DNA of 64,000 nucleotides, from assembly GCA_963764345.1 (NCBI GenBank), contig CAVXSF010000013.1, positions 186,001-250,000 of the forward strand, in the 5' to 3' direction. This document shows positions 17,944-27,408 of the stretch, piece by piece. The notes beneath the pieces are model-generated. The model was not told where the DNA came from, did not search any database, and worked only from the letters and a program-made list of their open reading frames with translations. How positions within the stretch are numbered: position 1 is the stretch's first letter; every line of letters begins with the position of its first letter. This DNA comes from DASQZK01 sp963764345. GTDB taxonomy: Bacteria; Bacteroidota; Bacteroidia; Bacteroidales; GCA-2748055. The position numbers were made by a program, and so were the translations under genes.

Positions 17944-17964
17944 AAGTTAATATTGGGTAAATCG

Positions 17965-19158
17965 TTATTCTCCGCGAATAGCTTTAATGCCGGGAAGCTC
18001 TTTGCCTTCGATATATTCGAGCATAGCACCGCCTCCCGTCGAAACATAGCTGATCTTATCAGCCAGTCCGAACTTATTCACCGCAGCCACAGAATCGCCG
18101 CCACCGACAAGGCTGAAAGCCCCATTTTCAGTAGCTTTTGCAATGGCTTCTGCGACAGCCACAGTTCCCTTACGGAAATTTTCCATTTCAAAAACACCCA
18201 TAGGACCGTTCCACAGGATGGTTTTTGAATTCATGATCACTTCGGTAAAAAGTTTAATGCTCTCCTCACCGATATCGAGGCCCATCCATCCTGCCTCGCC
18301 CTGGTCGATTTTTTCTTTTTTGGTGGCAGCGGCATTATCAAATTTGTCGGCCATCACCTGGTCGACCGGCAGGATGAGGTTAACGCCTTTGGCTTTAGCC
18401 TTTTTCACAAGGTCAGTAGCGATGTCAAGTTTGTCTTCTTCGCAGAGTGAATTGCCGATCTCTCCTCCGCGGGCTTTGACGAAGGTATAGGTCATCCCGC
18501 CGCCGATGATCAGGTTATCGACTTTGTCGAGAAGGTTTTCAATGACCATGATCTTATCCGATACTTTTGCGCCACCCATAATGGCTGTAAAGGGTTTCTC
18601 GGCACTTTTCAGCACCTTGTCCATCGCCTTAAGCTCATTATTTATAAGGTAACCAAAGAGTTTATCATTGGGGAAGAAATTTGCCACAATGGTGGTGGAG
18701 GCATGGGCCCGGTGGGCAGTGCCGAAGGCATCGTTAACGTATACGTCGGCTCCTTCAGCAAGCTTTTTAGAAAACGCTTCATCTCCCTTGGTTTCTTCCT
18801 TGTAGAAGCGAAGGTTTTCAAGAAGAAGAACTTCACCTGGTTTCAGCGATTTTTTCAGCTCAAGGGTTTTCTCCCCGATGCAGTCATCGGCAAACTTCAC
18901 AGGAATGCCAAGGAGACCGGAAAGGTCACTGATAACGTGTTTCAGTGAGAATTTTTCTTCAGGACCTTCCTTTGGACGGCCAAGATGAGACATCAGGATG
19001 GCTGAACCACCGTCAGCGAGAATTTTTTTTATGGTGGGAGCGGCTGCCCTTATCCGGGTATCGTCGGTGACTTCAAACTTATCATTGAGAGGAACGTTGA
19101 AATCGACTCTCATGATCGCTTTTTTCCCTTTAAAATTGTAATGATCAACTGTAAGCAT
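17965..19158 (-). CDS. pgk: Phosphoglycerate kinase
   Basis: A 397-residue glycolytic kinase that makes ATP and 3-phosphoglycerate from 1,3-bisphosphoglycerate and ADP. It shows the N-terminal RVDFNVPLND motif, HLGRPKEGPEEKFSL, ENLRFYKEE, NDAFGTAHRAHAST, AIMGGAKVSDKI, and the C-terminal nucleotide-binding GGGDSVAAVNKFG with the STGGGAMLEYIEGKELPG tail. Length is normal. It is monocistronic: a TACCTTTG box lies 49 nt upstream and an intrinsic terminator 21 nt downstream. Confidence 0.98.
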   Translation of the reverse strand: MLTVDHYNFKGKKAIMRVDFNVPLNDKFEVTDDTRIRAAAPTIKKILADGGSAILMSHLGRPKEGPEEKFSLKHVISDLSGLLGIPVKFADDCIGEKTLELKKSLKPGEVLLLENLRFYKEETKGDEAFSKKLAEGADVYVNDAFGTAHRAHASTTIVANFFPNDKLFGYLINNELKAMDKVLKSAEKPFTAIMGGAKVSDKIMVIENLLDKVDNLIIGGGMTYTFVKARGGEIGNSLCEEDKLDIATDLVKKAKAKGVNLILPVDQVMADKFDNAAATKKEKIDQGEAGWMGLDIGEESIKLFTEVIMNSKTILWNGPMGVFEMENFRKGTVAVAEAIAKATENGAFSLVGGGDSVAAVNKFGLADKISYVSTGGGAMLEYIEGKELPGIKAIRGE

Positions 19159-19206
19159 ATCGTCAGATTTTACAGGTTACAAATAAGTTCTTTTTCAAAT
19201 CAAGCT

Positions 19207-19214
19207 CAAAGGTA
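19207..19214 (-). promoter_or_regulatory. -7 box of pgk
   Basis: Minus-strand TACCTTTG, an exact TAnnTTTG match, 49 nt before the pgk ATG. It forms the left end of the 63-nt palindrome described separately. Confidence 0.5.
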
Positions 19215-19261
19215 AAAAAATAAGTAGAGACATTGCATGCGACGTCTCTACTTATTTTTAT

Positions 19262-19269
19262 TACCTTTG
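19262..19269 (+). promoter_or_regulatory. -7 box of holB
   Basis: TACCTTTG on the plus strand, exact TAnnTTTG match, 44 nt before the holB ATG at 19313; right end of the palindrome. Confidence 0.5.
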
Positions 19270-19312
19270 TTTTCTCCTACTTTTTCAAAAAAAAAATAAT
19301 CCAGGTTGACGA

Positions 19313-20436
19313 ATGTATTTCAAGAATATACCGGGGCACCGGGAGATCAAGCAACATTTAATTCACTCGGCTAAAGGCAGCAGAATCAGCCATGCCCAGA
19401 TGTTTTACGGTCCGGAAGGTTGCGGCAGCCTGGCTCTGGCCCTGGCATATGCCCGTTTTATTTCCTGTACAGACAGGCTTGAAGAAGATGCCTGCGGGAA
19501 GTGTCCGTCATGCGTGAAATACAATAAACTGGCGCATCCCGATCTGCATTTTGTGTTCCCTGCCCCTTCGGCCGGTTCGGGCTAGAATCTGCTTCCGATA
19601 ATCTCCTTGAAAAATGGAGGGAAGCCCTCCTTGAAAATCCGTACATGGATCAGTTTCAATGGTACGAGAAAATTGGCATGGAGAATAAACAGGGACTGAT
19701 CGGAGCGAAAGAAAGTTCCGGGATCATCCGGAAACTAAGTCTTAAATCGTACGAGTCGGATTATAAGGTCCTCATCATGTGGCTTCCGGAGAGGATGAAC
19801 TCCACGGCAGCGAACAAACTTTTAAAGCTTATTGAAGAACCTCCGGCCGGCACCCTCTTCCTCCTCGTCTCGGAAGCGCCTGAAGATGTCCTCCCAACTA
19901 TACAGAGCAGGACACAGATGATCAAAATAAGCCGGTTAAGCGATGAGGACATCGAAATGGGTCTCAGGGAAAAATTTCCAGACAGTGATGAACTCATTAC
20001 CAATGCGGTACGGCTGGCCAACGGTAATTTCAACAAAGCCATGACGGCTGTGAATGCTGATGAGCAAAACAGGTACAACTTCGATAAGTTTGTTGAGCTC
20101 ATGCGCCTGTCTTTCGGGAAAAAGGTGGCAGAGCTTGTGGAATGGACCGATGAAGTATCGGGTACCGGAAGGGAAAAGCAAAAAATGTTTCTTGCCAATG
20201 CCATGAGACTGGTCAGGGAGAATTTTATGCTGAACCTCGGCAAAAAAGATATTACCCATATGGCGGTATATGAAGATGAATTTTCCGAAAAGTTTAGCCG
20301 GTTCATTCATCGTGAAAATGTTTATGCCCTCTATGAAGAACTGAATACAGCCTATAATCACATCTCTGCAAATGCTTATGCCAGGATCGTCTTTCTTGAT
20401 CTTTCCCTGAAAATCATAAGGTTGCTGCATATATGA
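19313..20436 (+). CDS. holB: DNA polymerase III delta' subunit, frame broken
   Basis: The first frame gives MYFKNIPGHREIKQHL, SRISHAQMFYGPEGCGSLALALAYARF and the zinc module with CGKCPSC, ending at a TAG at 19583-19585. A frame displaced by one base continues with DNLLEKWREALLENPYMDQ, then NKLLKLIEEPPAGTLFLL, ending at 20436. Joined, they give a clamp-loader subunit of about 374 residues that helps load the sliding clamp at replication. The break lies near 19570-19584 with no obvious slippery run. Delta' is essential in most bacteria, so a sequence error is more likely than a real loss. Confidence 0.85.
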
Positions 20437-20447
20437 TTTTTTTACGC

Positions 20448-20455
20448 TACTTTTG
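20448..20455 (+). promoter_or_regulatory. -7 box upstream of the ricT-like gene
   Basis: TACTTTTG fits TAnnTTTG; the ATG of the PSP1 gene is 27 nt downstream. Confidence 0.45.
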
Positions 20456-20482
20456 TGTCATACAACCAACAGATGATGTGCT

Positions 20483-21625
20483 ATGGATGAAATGATTCAC
20501 AGGGGTTGTTGCTTTGGTCTATGTAAAGAAGATTTAAACGATAATACTGAGAAATCAACCAGTTACTTCAGTTCCTGTTCCAAACTCGATGATTATGACT
20601 GGCTGAGAGACTTACCTGCAACAACAATGGAAACCGACCTTGTAGAGGTTCGGTTTAAGAATACCAGGAAGGCCTTTTTTAAGAATGTCAACCAATTGAG
20701 ACTCAAACGCGGCGATATTGTCGCTGTTGAGGCTTCTCCCGGTCACGATATAGGGATGGTGAGCCTTGCCGGGGATATTGTTTACCATCAGCTTGCCAAG
20801 TATGGTATCTCCCCGGAGTCTGAAGAAATAAGGAAAATATATCGTAAAGCCAAACAGGTCGACCTCGACAAATGGAAGGAGGCGATCGAACTGGAAGCTT
20901 CAACCATGCTAAGGTCAAGGCAGATTGCTTCAAACCTGAATCTGAATATGAAGATCGGGGATGTGGAATACCAGGGTGATAAGACCAAGGCCATTTTTTA
21001 CTACATTGCTGATGATCGTGTCGATTTCAGGCAGCTTATCAAGGACCTTGCCGAAGCATTCAGGATCCGGATTGAGATGAAACAGATCGGGGCCAGGCAG
21101 GAAGCAGGACGTATCGGAGGCATTGGTTCCTGTGGAAGGGAATTATGCTGTGGCACATGGCTGACCAATTTTGTATCGGTGACTACCACGGCAGCCCGCT
21201 ACCAGGAAATTTCCCTGAACCCTCAGAAACTTGCCGGCCAGTGCGGTAAACTAAAATGCTGTCTGAATTACGAGGTTACCGGATACGTGGATGCCCAGAA
21301 AAATTTCCCCAGCCGGGATACCGTCCTGAGAACAAAAGATGGGGAAGCTTTCCATCAGAAGACAGATATTTACCGTGGTATTTACTGGTATTCCTTCGAC
21401 CGTAATACGGCAGCCAATCTTATTCCGGTGCCTGTTGAACGTGTGATTGAGATCATCGGGATGAACAAAAACGGGCAGGCTCCGGACAGGCTTATCGACC
21501 TGAATGATATCGAACCGGTAAAATCAATGGATTTTAACGATGTGATCGGCCAGGAAAGCCTGACACGGTTCGAGGACCAGAATCCGAAAAGGAAAAAAAG
21601 AAAAAAACACAGAAGGAAACCCTGA
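20483..21625 (+). CDS. ricT: PSP1 domain protein, RicT/YaaT-like
   Basis: A 380-residue protein. The PSP1 region covers roughly residues 60-270, with VEVRFKNTRKAFFKN, RGDIVAVEASPGHDIGMVSL, ADDRVDFRQLIKDLAE, and the cysteine-rich pair GSCGRELCCGTW and GQCGKLKCCLNYE that is typical of RicT. In Bacillus, RicT is part of a Y-complex that binds Fe-S clusters and affects RNA maturation. The C-terminal tail is strongly basic (KRKKRKKHRRKP). Here it sits between holB and gldH, a common Bacteroidetes order. Whether it acts in RNA processing in this phylum is unproven. Confidence 0.88.
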   Translation: MDEMIHRGCCFGLCKEDLNDNTEKSTSYFSSCSKLDDYDWLRDLPATTMETDLVEVRFKNTRKAFFKNVNQLRLKRGDIVAVEASPGHDIGMVSLAGDIVYHQLAKYGISPESEEIRKIYRKAKQVDLDKWKEAIELEASTMLRSRQIASNLNLNMKIGDVEYQGDKTKAIFYYIADDRVDFRQLIKDLAEAFRIRIEMKQIGARQEAGRIGGIGSCGRELCCGTWLTNFVSVTTTAARYQEISLNPQKLAGQCGKLKCCLNYEVTGYVDAQKNFPSRDTVLRTKDGEAFHQKTDIYRGIYWYSFDRNTAANLIPVPVERVIEIIGMNKNGQAPDRLIDLNDIEPVKSMDFNDVIGQESLTRFEDQNPKRKKRKKHRRKP

Positions 21626-21685
21626 CATCAGCGTGATCGTATTTAAAACTGTTCTTCTCCATCCGTCAAAAAAGCGTGATTACTA

Positions 21686-22159
21686 ATGAAGATCCTGAAC
21701 ATTTTACTTTATGCAGCCCTGGCTTTCGGCACGGTGTCATGCGATCCGGATATGGTCTATGATCATTTTGAAAAAACCGCCGGCGGTGAATGGTCATGGG
21801 ATGATGTCAAAACCTTTAATGTCGATATGACAGACACGACGCATGCCTTTAATATTTACATCGACATCAGGCATACCAAAGAATATCCCAAAAGTAACCT
21901 TTACGTGTTTCTGAGTATTGTATCCCCTTCACAATCCGAAATCCGCGATACCGTAAGTATCGGCATTGCCGACGATCGTGGAAGATGGCTTGGGAATGGC
22001 TTTGGGAATGTTAAACTGGTCAGGCGTCTGTATCGTCGGGATGTGCGTTTTGCCTCGCCGGGGGTATATACTTTTAAACTCGAACAGGCCATGCGCCTCA
22101 AAGAAGTCCCGGTTACCGATGTGGGCATCAGGATAGAAAAATTCGTGCAGTTAAAATAG
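21686..22159 (+). CDS. gldH: Gliding motility lipoprotein GldH
   Basis: A 157-residue lipoprotein with a signal peptide ending AALAFGTVSC, followed by DPDMVYDHFEKTAGGEWSW and the pattern FNIYIDIRHTKEYPKSNLY that identifies GldH. In Flavobacterium, GldH is one of the lipoproteins needed for gliding; homologues persist in non-gliding Bacteroidetes. It precedes trmB by 8 nt. With PorW and PorX encoded 2-5 kb downstream, the window carries several T9SS-linked genes. Confidence 0.9.
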   Translation: MKILNILLYAALAFGTVSCDPDMVYDHFEKTAGGEWSWDDVKTFNVDMTDTTHAFNIYIDIRHTKEYPKSNLYVFLSIVSPSQSEIRDTVSIGIADDRGRWLGNGFGNVKLVRRLYRRDVRFASPGVYTFKLEQAMRLKEVPVTDVGIRIEKFVQLK

Positions 22160-22167
22160 AGGACATT

Positions 22168-22877
22168 TTGGGGAAGAATAAACTTAAAAAGTTTGAGGAG
22201 CTGGAAACCTTCGAGCGGGTTTTTCAGCCGGCTTTTGACGACTTTTTTGATAAAGACTTCCTCTCAAGGGAAGATGGAACAAGGAAGTTTTTGGTAATGA
22301 CCATCCCCTGGTGCTTGAGCTGGGATGCGGTAAAGGAGAATATACCATCGGGCTGGCCCGGAAGTTTAAATCCAACAACTTTCTTGGCGTCGATATTAAG
22401 GGTGCCAGGATCTGGAATGGCGCAAAAACTTCCAACCAGGAACATATTACCAATGCCGCTTTTCTGAGAACCCGGATTGAGTTTATCAATGCCTTCTTTA
22501 ATCCGGGTGAGGTACAGGAGATCTGGCTCACATTTCCGGATCCGCAACTTAAAAAACGACGCAATAAAAAGCGCCTCTCAGGATCCCTTTTCCTTCAGAA
22601 ATACCAGAAGTTTCTGGCAGACAACGGCATCATTCATTTAAAGACCGATAACCAGGTTTTATATAAGTATACCCTGGCACTGGCAAAGTTAAATGATCTG
22701 GAAGTGCTGGTCGCTACAGATGACCTTTACGGGTCGGGAATTACCGATGAGATATTGGATATCAGAACGTTTTATGAAAAACAGTACCTGGCCCGGGGTA
22801 TGCCGATCCATTATCTGAAATTCAGACTCCCAAATGAAAAGATCCTCCATGAACCACCCGGAGAAGACGAAGGATGA
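22168..22877 (+). CDS. trmB: tRNA (guanine-N7-)-methyltransferase, frame broken
   Basis: TrmB methylates G46 of tRNAs using S-adenosylmethionine. The first frame begins at TTG 22168 (GKNKLKKFEELETFERVFQ), and the second continues with LELGCGKGEYTIGLARKF, FLGVDIKGARIWNGAKT and IWLTFPDPQLKKRRNKKRL to 22877. The frames differ by one base at the T5 run 22288-22292; a sixth T restores TRKFFGNDHPLVLELGCG, the sequence expected for the family. Length after repair is about 236 residues, which is typical. A homopolymer sequencing error is the simplest explanation. The following gene overlaps its 3' end. Confidence 0.88.
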
Positions 22878-23199
22878 CGGTTTTTTCTCCAGGGTTTACG
22901 AAGTGACCGTAAAAATTCCCCCCGGCAGGGTAACCAGCTATGGCGCCATTGCCGCCTACCTGGGCAGCAGGAGTTCTGCACGGATGGTCGGATGGGCACT
23001 GAACGCCTCACACTCCTCCCCCGGATTCATCCCCGCTCACCGTGTGGTAAACCGTAACGGCCTTCTTACCGGCAAACATCATTTCCCCGGCGAGCAGCTC
23101 ATGCAGGAACTACTGCAAAATGAAGGTGTGATCGTTGAAAACAACCGCGTGATGAATTTTGACAAACTTTTCTGGGATCCCAATAAAGAACTAGTCTAA
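22834..23199 (+). CDS. Alkyltransferase-like protein (ATL; MGMT fold without the acceptor cysteine)
   Basis: A 121-residue protein with the MGMT DNA-binding domain: FFSRVYEVTVKIPPGRVTSYGAIAAYLG, the arginine-finger region and the helix-turn-helix. The acceptor motif, PCHRV in active methyltransferases, reads PAHRV here (in FIPAHRVVNRNG), so the alkyl-accepting cysteine is replaced by alanine. ATL proteins bind O6-alkylguanine and hand the lesion to nucleotide excision repair. The start overlaps the end of trmB; an ATG five codons in (MNHPEKTKDD) is an equally good choice. Confidence 0.9.
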   Translation: MKRSSMNHPEKTKDDGFFSRVYEVTVKIPPGRVTSYGAIAAYLGSRSSARMVGWALNASHSSPGFIPAHRVVNRNGLLTGKHHFPGEQLMQELLQNEGVIVENNRVMNFDKLFWDPNKELV

Positions 23200-23215
23200 A
23201 TTAAAGATATTTTAA

Positions 23216-23223
23216 TACCTTTG
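23216..23223 (+). promoter_or_regulatory. -7 box upstream of mrp
   Basis: TACCTTTG, exact TAnnTTTG match, 27 nt before the mrp ATG at 23251. Confidence 0.5.
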
Positions 23224-23250
23224 CTGCTGTGATTTTAAAATTCGTTTGAT

Positions 23251-24354
23251 ATGTCAATAAGCAAGGATAAGGTACTGGAAACGCTGAGGAATGTTCGTCA
23301 TCCTGAAACACGGAAAGATATTGTCGAAATGGGGATCGTTAGTGACCTGGAAGTAGAAGGCAACCAGGTTAGTCTCCTGTTGAAATTCCAGAAACCAAAG
23401 GAACCGTTCGCCGCTTCTCTTAAAAAAACAGTCGAAACTACGATAAAGCGTCTTGCTCCTGAAGCAGAAGTTTCTGTGGAAATTTTTACCCCGCCGGCCA
23501 TAAAGGTTATGAAGGATGATCCGCTGTCAGGAGTAAAAAATATTATTGCCGTAGCTTCCGGAAAGGGAGGCGTGGGCAAATCGACCGTGGCCGTGAATCT
23601 CGCCGTGGCTGTTGCCAAAACCGGGGCCAGTGTCGGATTGCTGGATGCTGATGTTTACGGTCCTTCCCTTCCCAAAATGTTTGGTCTTGAAGGTGAGCGC
23701 CCGTTCATAAAAAGGGAGGGCGAAACTGAAATCATCGTACCCATTGAAAAACACGGTGTTAAAGTCATATCCATCGGATTTTTTGTGAGTCCTGAAGATG
23801 CACTGGTCTGGCGCGGACCGATGGCTACCAGCGCCCTGAAGCAGATCCTTACACAAACCGAGTGGGGAGACCTTGATTACCTTTTTATTGATATGCCTCC
23901 AGGAACAGGAGACATTCATTTGACCCTTGTGCAGGAAACGTCGGTAACCGGCGTGGTGATCGTATCTACTCCCCAGGAAGTAGCCCTCGCTGATGCAGTC
24001 AAAGGGATTGCCATGTTCTCGGGAGATAAGATCAACGTACCCGTTCTGGGGCTCATTGAAAATATGGCCTGGTTCACCCCTGAAGAATTACCCGACAATA
24101 AATATTATCTTTTCGGTAAAGACGGGGTAAAAAATCTGGCAGAAAAAATGAATCTTGAATTACTCGGGCAAATCCCTCTTGTTCAGGGAATAAGAGAAGA
24201 CGGGGATTCTGGCCGGCCTTCGGCACTGGATGAAAATCATCCGTCTGGGAAGCCGTTTGAACTGCTTGCTCAGAATGTCATCCGGGTTGTTGAGAAAAGA
24301 AACCGTGAGAAGGATCCAACCCGGAAGGTAGAGATCACTACGGGTAAACATTAA
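23251..24354 (+). CDS. mrp: Mrp/ApbC family Fe-S cluster carrier ATPase
   Basis: A 367-residue P-loop ATPase that carries iron-sulfur clusters to apoproteins. Residues 1-90 form an FSCA/MIP18-like domain (VLETLRNVRHPETRKDIVEMG). The ATPase part has the deviant Walker A ASGKGGVGKSTVAVNLA near residue 103, LLDADVYGPSLPKMF, and IDMPPGTGDIHLT. The usual C-terminal CxxC cluster site is not obvious here, which is also the case in some Bacteroidetes members. A NifU-domain gene follows 14 nt downstream, in keeping with a cluster-handling operon. Confidence 0.93.
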   Translation: MSISKDKVLETLRNVRHPETRKDIVEMGIVSDLEVEGNQVSLLLKFQKPKEPFAASLKKTVETTIKRLAPEAEVSVEIFTPPAIKVMKDDPLSGVKNIIAVASGKGGVGKSTVAVNLAVAVAKTGASVGLLDADVYGPSLPKMFGLEGERPFIKREGETEIIVPIEKHGVKVISIGFFVSPEDALVWRGPMATSALKQILTQTEWGDLDYLFIDMPPGTGDIHLTLVQETSVTGVVIVSTPQEVALADAVKGIAMFSGDKINVPVLGLIENMAWFTPEELPDNKYYLFGKDGVKNLAEKMNLELLGQIPLVQGIREDGDSGRPSALDENHPSGKPFELLAQNVIRVVEKRNREKDPTRKVEITTGKH

Positions 24355-24368
24355 TCCACACATGCCTT

Positions 24369-24614
24369 ATGGACAGATCTGAAGTCCTGGAAAGAATCAA
24401 TACTGCCCTCGATAAGATCAGGCCTTATCTTCAGGCTGATGGCGGTGATATCATCCTTCGCAGTGTTTCCGATGACCTGGTTGTTACCGTTGAACTGACC
24501 GGTGCCTGCGACAAATGCCCCTTCAGCGCGCATACCCTGAAAGCCGGTGTTGAAGAATCCATCCGAAAGGCTCTTCCCGAACTCAGGGAAGTTGTGGCCA
24601 TAAATAATATGTAA
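24369..24614 (+). CDS. NifU C-terminal domain Fe-S scaffold protein
   Basis: An 81-residue protein that consists of the NifU C-terminal domain alone: LDKIRPYLQADGGDIIL, then VELTGACDKCPFSAHTLKAGVEESI. The CxxC pair (CDKC) binds a bridging cluster in this family. It follows mrp closely, and both probably act together in Fe-S delivery. Length is normal for the stand-alone form. Confidence 0.93.
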   Translation: MDRSEVLERINTALDKIRPYLQADGGDIILRSVSDDLVVTVELTGACDKCPFSAHTLKAGVEESIRKALPELREVVAINNM

Positions 24615-24680
24615 TAACATACCGGGCACAATCTCCCGTGCACCCCCGACCGTTTTCCCGTCCGTTTCGATCAGATTCCC

Positions 24681-24688
24681 TAAATTTG
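24681..24688 (+). promoter_or_regulatory. -7 box upstream of porW
   Basis: TAAATTTG fits TAnnTTTG; the porW start codon is 77 nt downstream. Confidence 0.4.
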
Positions 24689-24764
24689 TGACTGAAAAAA
24701 TCGAAGGGAATAAAATAAGGTTGCATTTTTACAGTTATTCATAGTACCGCTAATAAGGAAAAAT

Positions 24765-27406
24765 TTGAATAAAGCAATCAGAATCATAATTGCGCTTATC
24801 CTGCTGGTTACAGTATCGTGTTCAACGGAGAAGAACACGACCATGTCCCGGAATTATCACAATCTGATATCACATTACAACATCTATTTTAATGGCAATG
24901 AGAGCTTTAAAAAAGGTGTCAGCCAGACAGAAAAAAATTTCCAGGATAATTTCAGCAAAACCCTTCCCCTGTTCTATTTCAGCAACCCGCAGGTTGCCCA
25001 GTCTGTTTCGCCCCAGATGAACCGGGCTATTGAAAAGGCGACGAAAGTGATCACCCTCCATTCCATCACGGCCAAACCCGATCTTAAAAAAGGAAATCTC
25101 ACAGAAAAACAAAAAGAATTTTATAATAAGAAAGAATTTAACAAATGGGTTGACGATGATTATCTACTGATGGGCAAAGCTTATGTGTATGAGAATAAGT
25201 TCGATCCCGCCGTGGAAACCTTCAAAAAAGTGGTGACCGATTTCTCCGAAGAACCGATCCATTATGAAGCCTTGATCTGGATGGCCCGTGCTTATAATGA
25301 AACGGGTGAATACCGTGATTCAGAAAATATTCTTCAGATGATCAAAAGTGATGACAAGATGCCTTCCGGGTACCTTGGAGAGTTTTATACCACTTATGCC
25401 GATCTGTATATTAAGGAAAAAAAAACGGACCAGGCCATTCCCATGCTGGAAAAAGCCCTCGAATACGTAAAATCCAAACACAGGCGCGAACGATATACCT
25501 ATATTCTTGCCCAGTTATACCAGGAAACGGGAAATTCGGAAAAAGCGGTTGAAAACTATCACAAGGTGATCCGGATGAATCCGCCCTATGAAATGACGTT
25601 TAGTGCCAAGATTAATATGGCCGGTTCTTACAAGGCCGGATCGGGAAAAGAAAAGGAAATCAATTCGTTGCTTGAAAAAATGCTCCGGGATGATAAAAAC
25701 AATGATTTCCAGGACCAGATATATTACGCTCTCGGCAAAATTGCCCTTAAAGAGGGGGATACGACGAAAGCCATTCTGAACTTTAAACTGAGTACAGCTA
25801 AATCGGTAAACAATACGAATCAGAAAGGGTTATCTTACCTTACACTCGGTGATATTTATTACAATAAACCCGATTACAGCCTGGCCCAGGCTTATTACGA
25901 CAGCACCATCCAGAACCTGGACCGGAGCTATGAGGATTATGACCAGCTCACTGTGAAAACAAAAAGCCTGACGAACCTGGTCCAGCATCTGCACGTTTAT
26001 ACCCTTGAAGACAGCCTGCAGATGCTTGCAAAAATGCCGGAGAATGAGAGACTGGCGAAAATTGATAAGATCATCGAGGATGTCAGGAAAAAGGAAGAAG
26101 AAGAACGGCAGCGCAAACAGGATGAGATGCAGAATAATCAGTACGGAACAATGGCCATGAACCAAACATCAGGATCCGGAAGCCAGACAGGGGGGAAATG
26201 GTATTTCTATAACCTCAATGCGAAAGGCTTCGGGCAGCCTGAATTCAGGATGAGATGGGGAAACCGTAAACTTGAGGATAACTGGAGGCGAACGAATAAA
26301 CAGACCCTGGATACCGGTGAGCAAAATGAGGAAGCCGCAGCCACCGACAGTACTTCAGGAAAGACCAAGTCTCTTTTCAGTAATAAAAACAGGGAATATT
26401 ACCTTAAGGACATCCCTCTCAACGATTCATCTCTGGCCGCTTCCAATGAAAGACTTGAAAATGCCCTGTTCAACATGGGCCTCGTTTACCGGAATGATCT
26501 GAAAGATGAAAACGAAGCTGTCAAAACCTTCGAAGAACAGGTCAGACGTTATCCCGACGGACCAAACAGTCTTATGGGGTATTTTAATCTTTATGAAATG
26601 TATGACCTGAACGGTAGTGCTTCAAAGGCAGATTATTATAAAAACCTGATCATCCGGAAATATCCCGATAATCCCCGGGCTAAAATCCTGGCAAACCCGG
26701 AATATGTCAAGGAACTGGAATCACATCAGAATGAAGTCCAGAACTTCTACGAGAAAACCTACCAGGAATTTCAGAATGATCAGTACGGCGACGTGGTACG
26801 GGATGCGGATTATGCCATTAAGATTTATGTGGGAGACAGGACTATCCCCAGGTTCAGACTGCTCAGGGCTCTGGCTGAAGGCGGACTGAAGGGGAAAGAA
26901 GTACTTAAAGATGAACTTCAGAAAATAATTACCGACTATCCCAAACATGAAGTCAGCGTTTATGCCAAAAACCTGATCGGGGAGATCTATGCCATGGCTC
27001 CCGAACTTCAGAAAGCCGACACGCAGGGAAATGGCTGAACAGATCTACACCTATAATCCAAAGGGATCCTTCATCATCGGCATCGCGGTTGAAAAGCCGG
27101 CAGATGTCAACCAAATGAATTTTAACATCATCAACTTCAACCTCGACAACTATAACAAGCTCAATCTTGGTATACAAAATGAAACGGTAGGAACGAAAAA
27201 CATTCTCTTTTTAAGATCATTTACAGACCTGGCCAGTGCAAAACGATACCTCCAGTCTCTTAATCGATGACGCAGATATTTTCAAGAGTCTGAACAAATC
27301 CGATTTCAGACCGTTCATTATTTCCCAGACCAATTATATCACTCTGAAGACTGATAAGGATTTTGAAAAGTATTATCTGTTCTATCAGAAATACTATCTG
27401 CCGTAA
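24765..27406 (+). CDS. porW: PorW/SprE-like TPR lipoprotein of the type IX secretion system, frame broken twice
   Basis: A lipoprotein (signal ending LLVTVSC) of about 880 residues beginning at TTG 24765. Early sequence MSRNYHNLISHYNIYFNGNES is characteristic of SprE/PorW. It holds many tetratricopeptide repeats (for example YEALIWMARAYNETGEYRD and FSLTLGDIYYNK-like units). The main frame stops at 27036-27038, but family sequence continues in two further frames: AEQIYTYNPKGSFIIGI up to about 27255, then LIDDADIFKSLNK to YQKYYLP at 27406. Each break is explained by one extra base, near 27026-27028 and 27253-27262. PorW links PorN of the T9SS core to other components. porX starts 2 nt later. 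Confidence 0.87.
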
Positions 27407-27408
27407 CT

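Larger units (their letters stand above)
19207..19269. repeat. 63-nt palindrome between divergent pgk and holB
   Basis: The element starts CAAAGGTAA and ends TTACCTTTG. Inside are arms AATAAGTAGAGAC and GTCTCTACTTATT around a 12-nt centre that contains GCATGC. The arms are about 25 bp with one or two mismatches. Each end carries an outward-pointing TACCTTTG box, so the palindrome is also a symmetric divergent promoter region. Similar GTAGAGAC palindromes occur as small dispersed repeats in other phyla, so an inserted element is possible. Confidence 0.8.

Noticed and set aside
19570..19585. Programmed frameshift in holB
   Set aside because: Programmed frameshifting is known for dnaX, not holB, and there is no slippery heptamer or clear downstream structure here.
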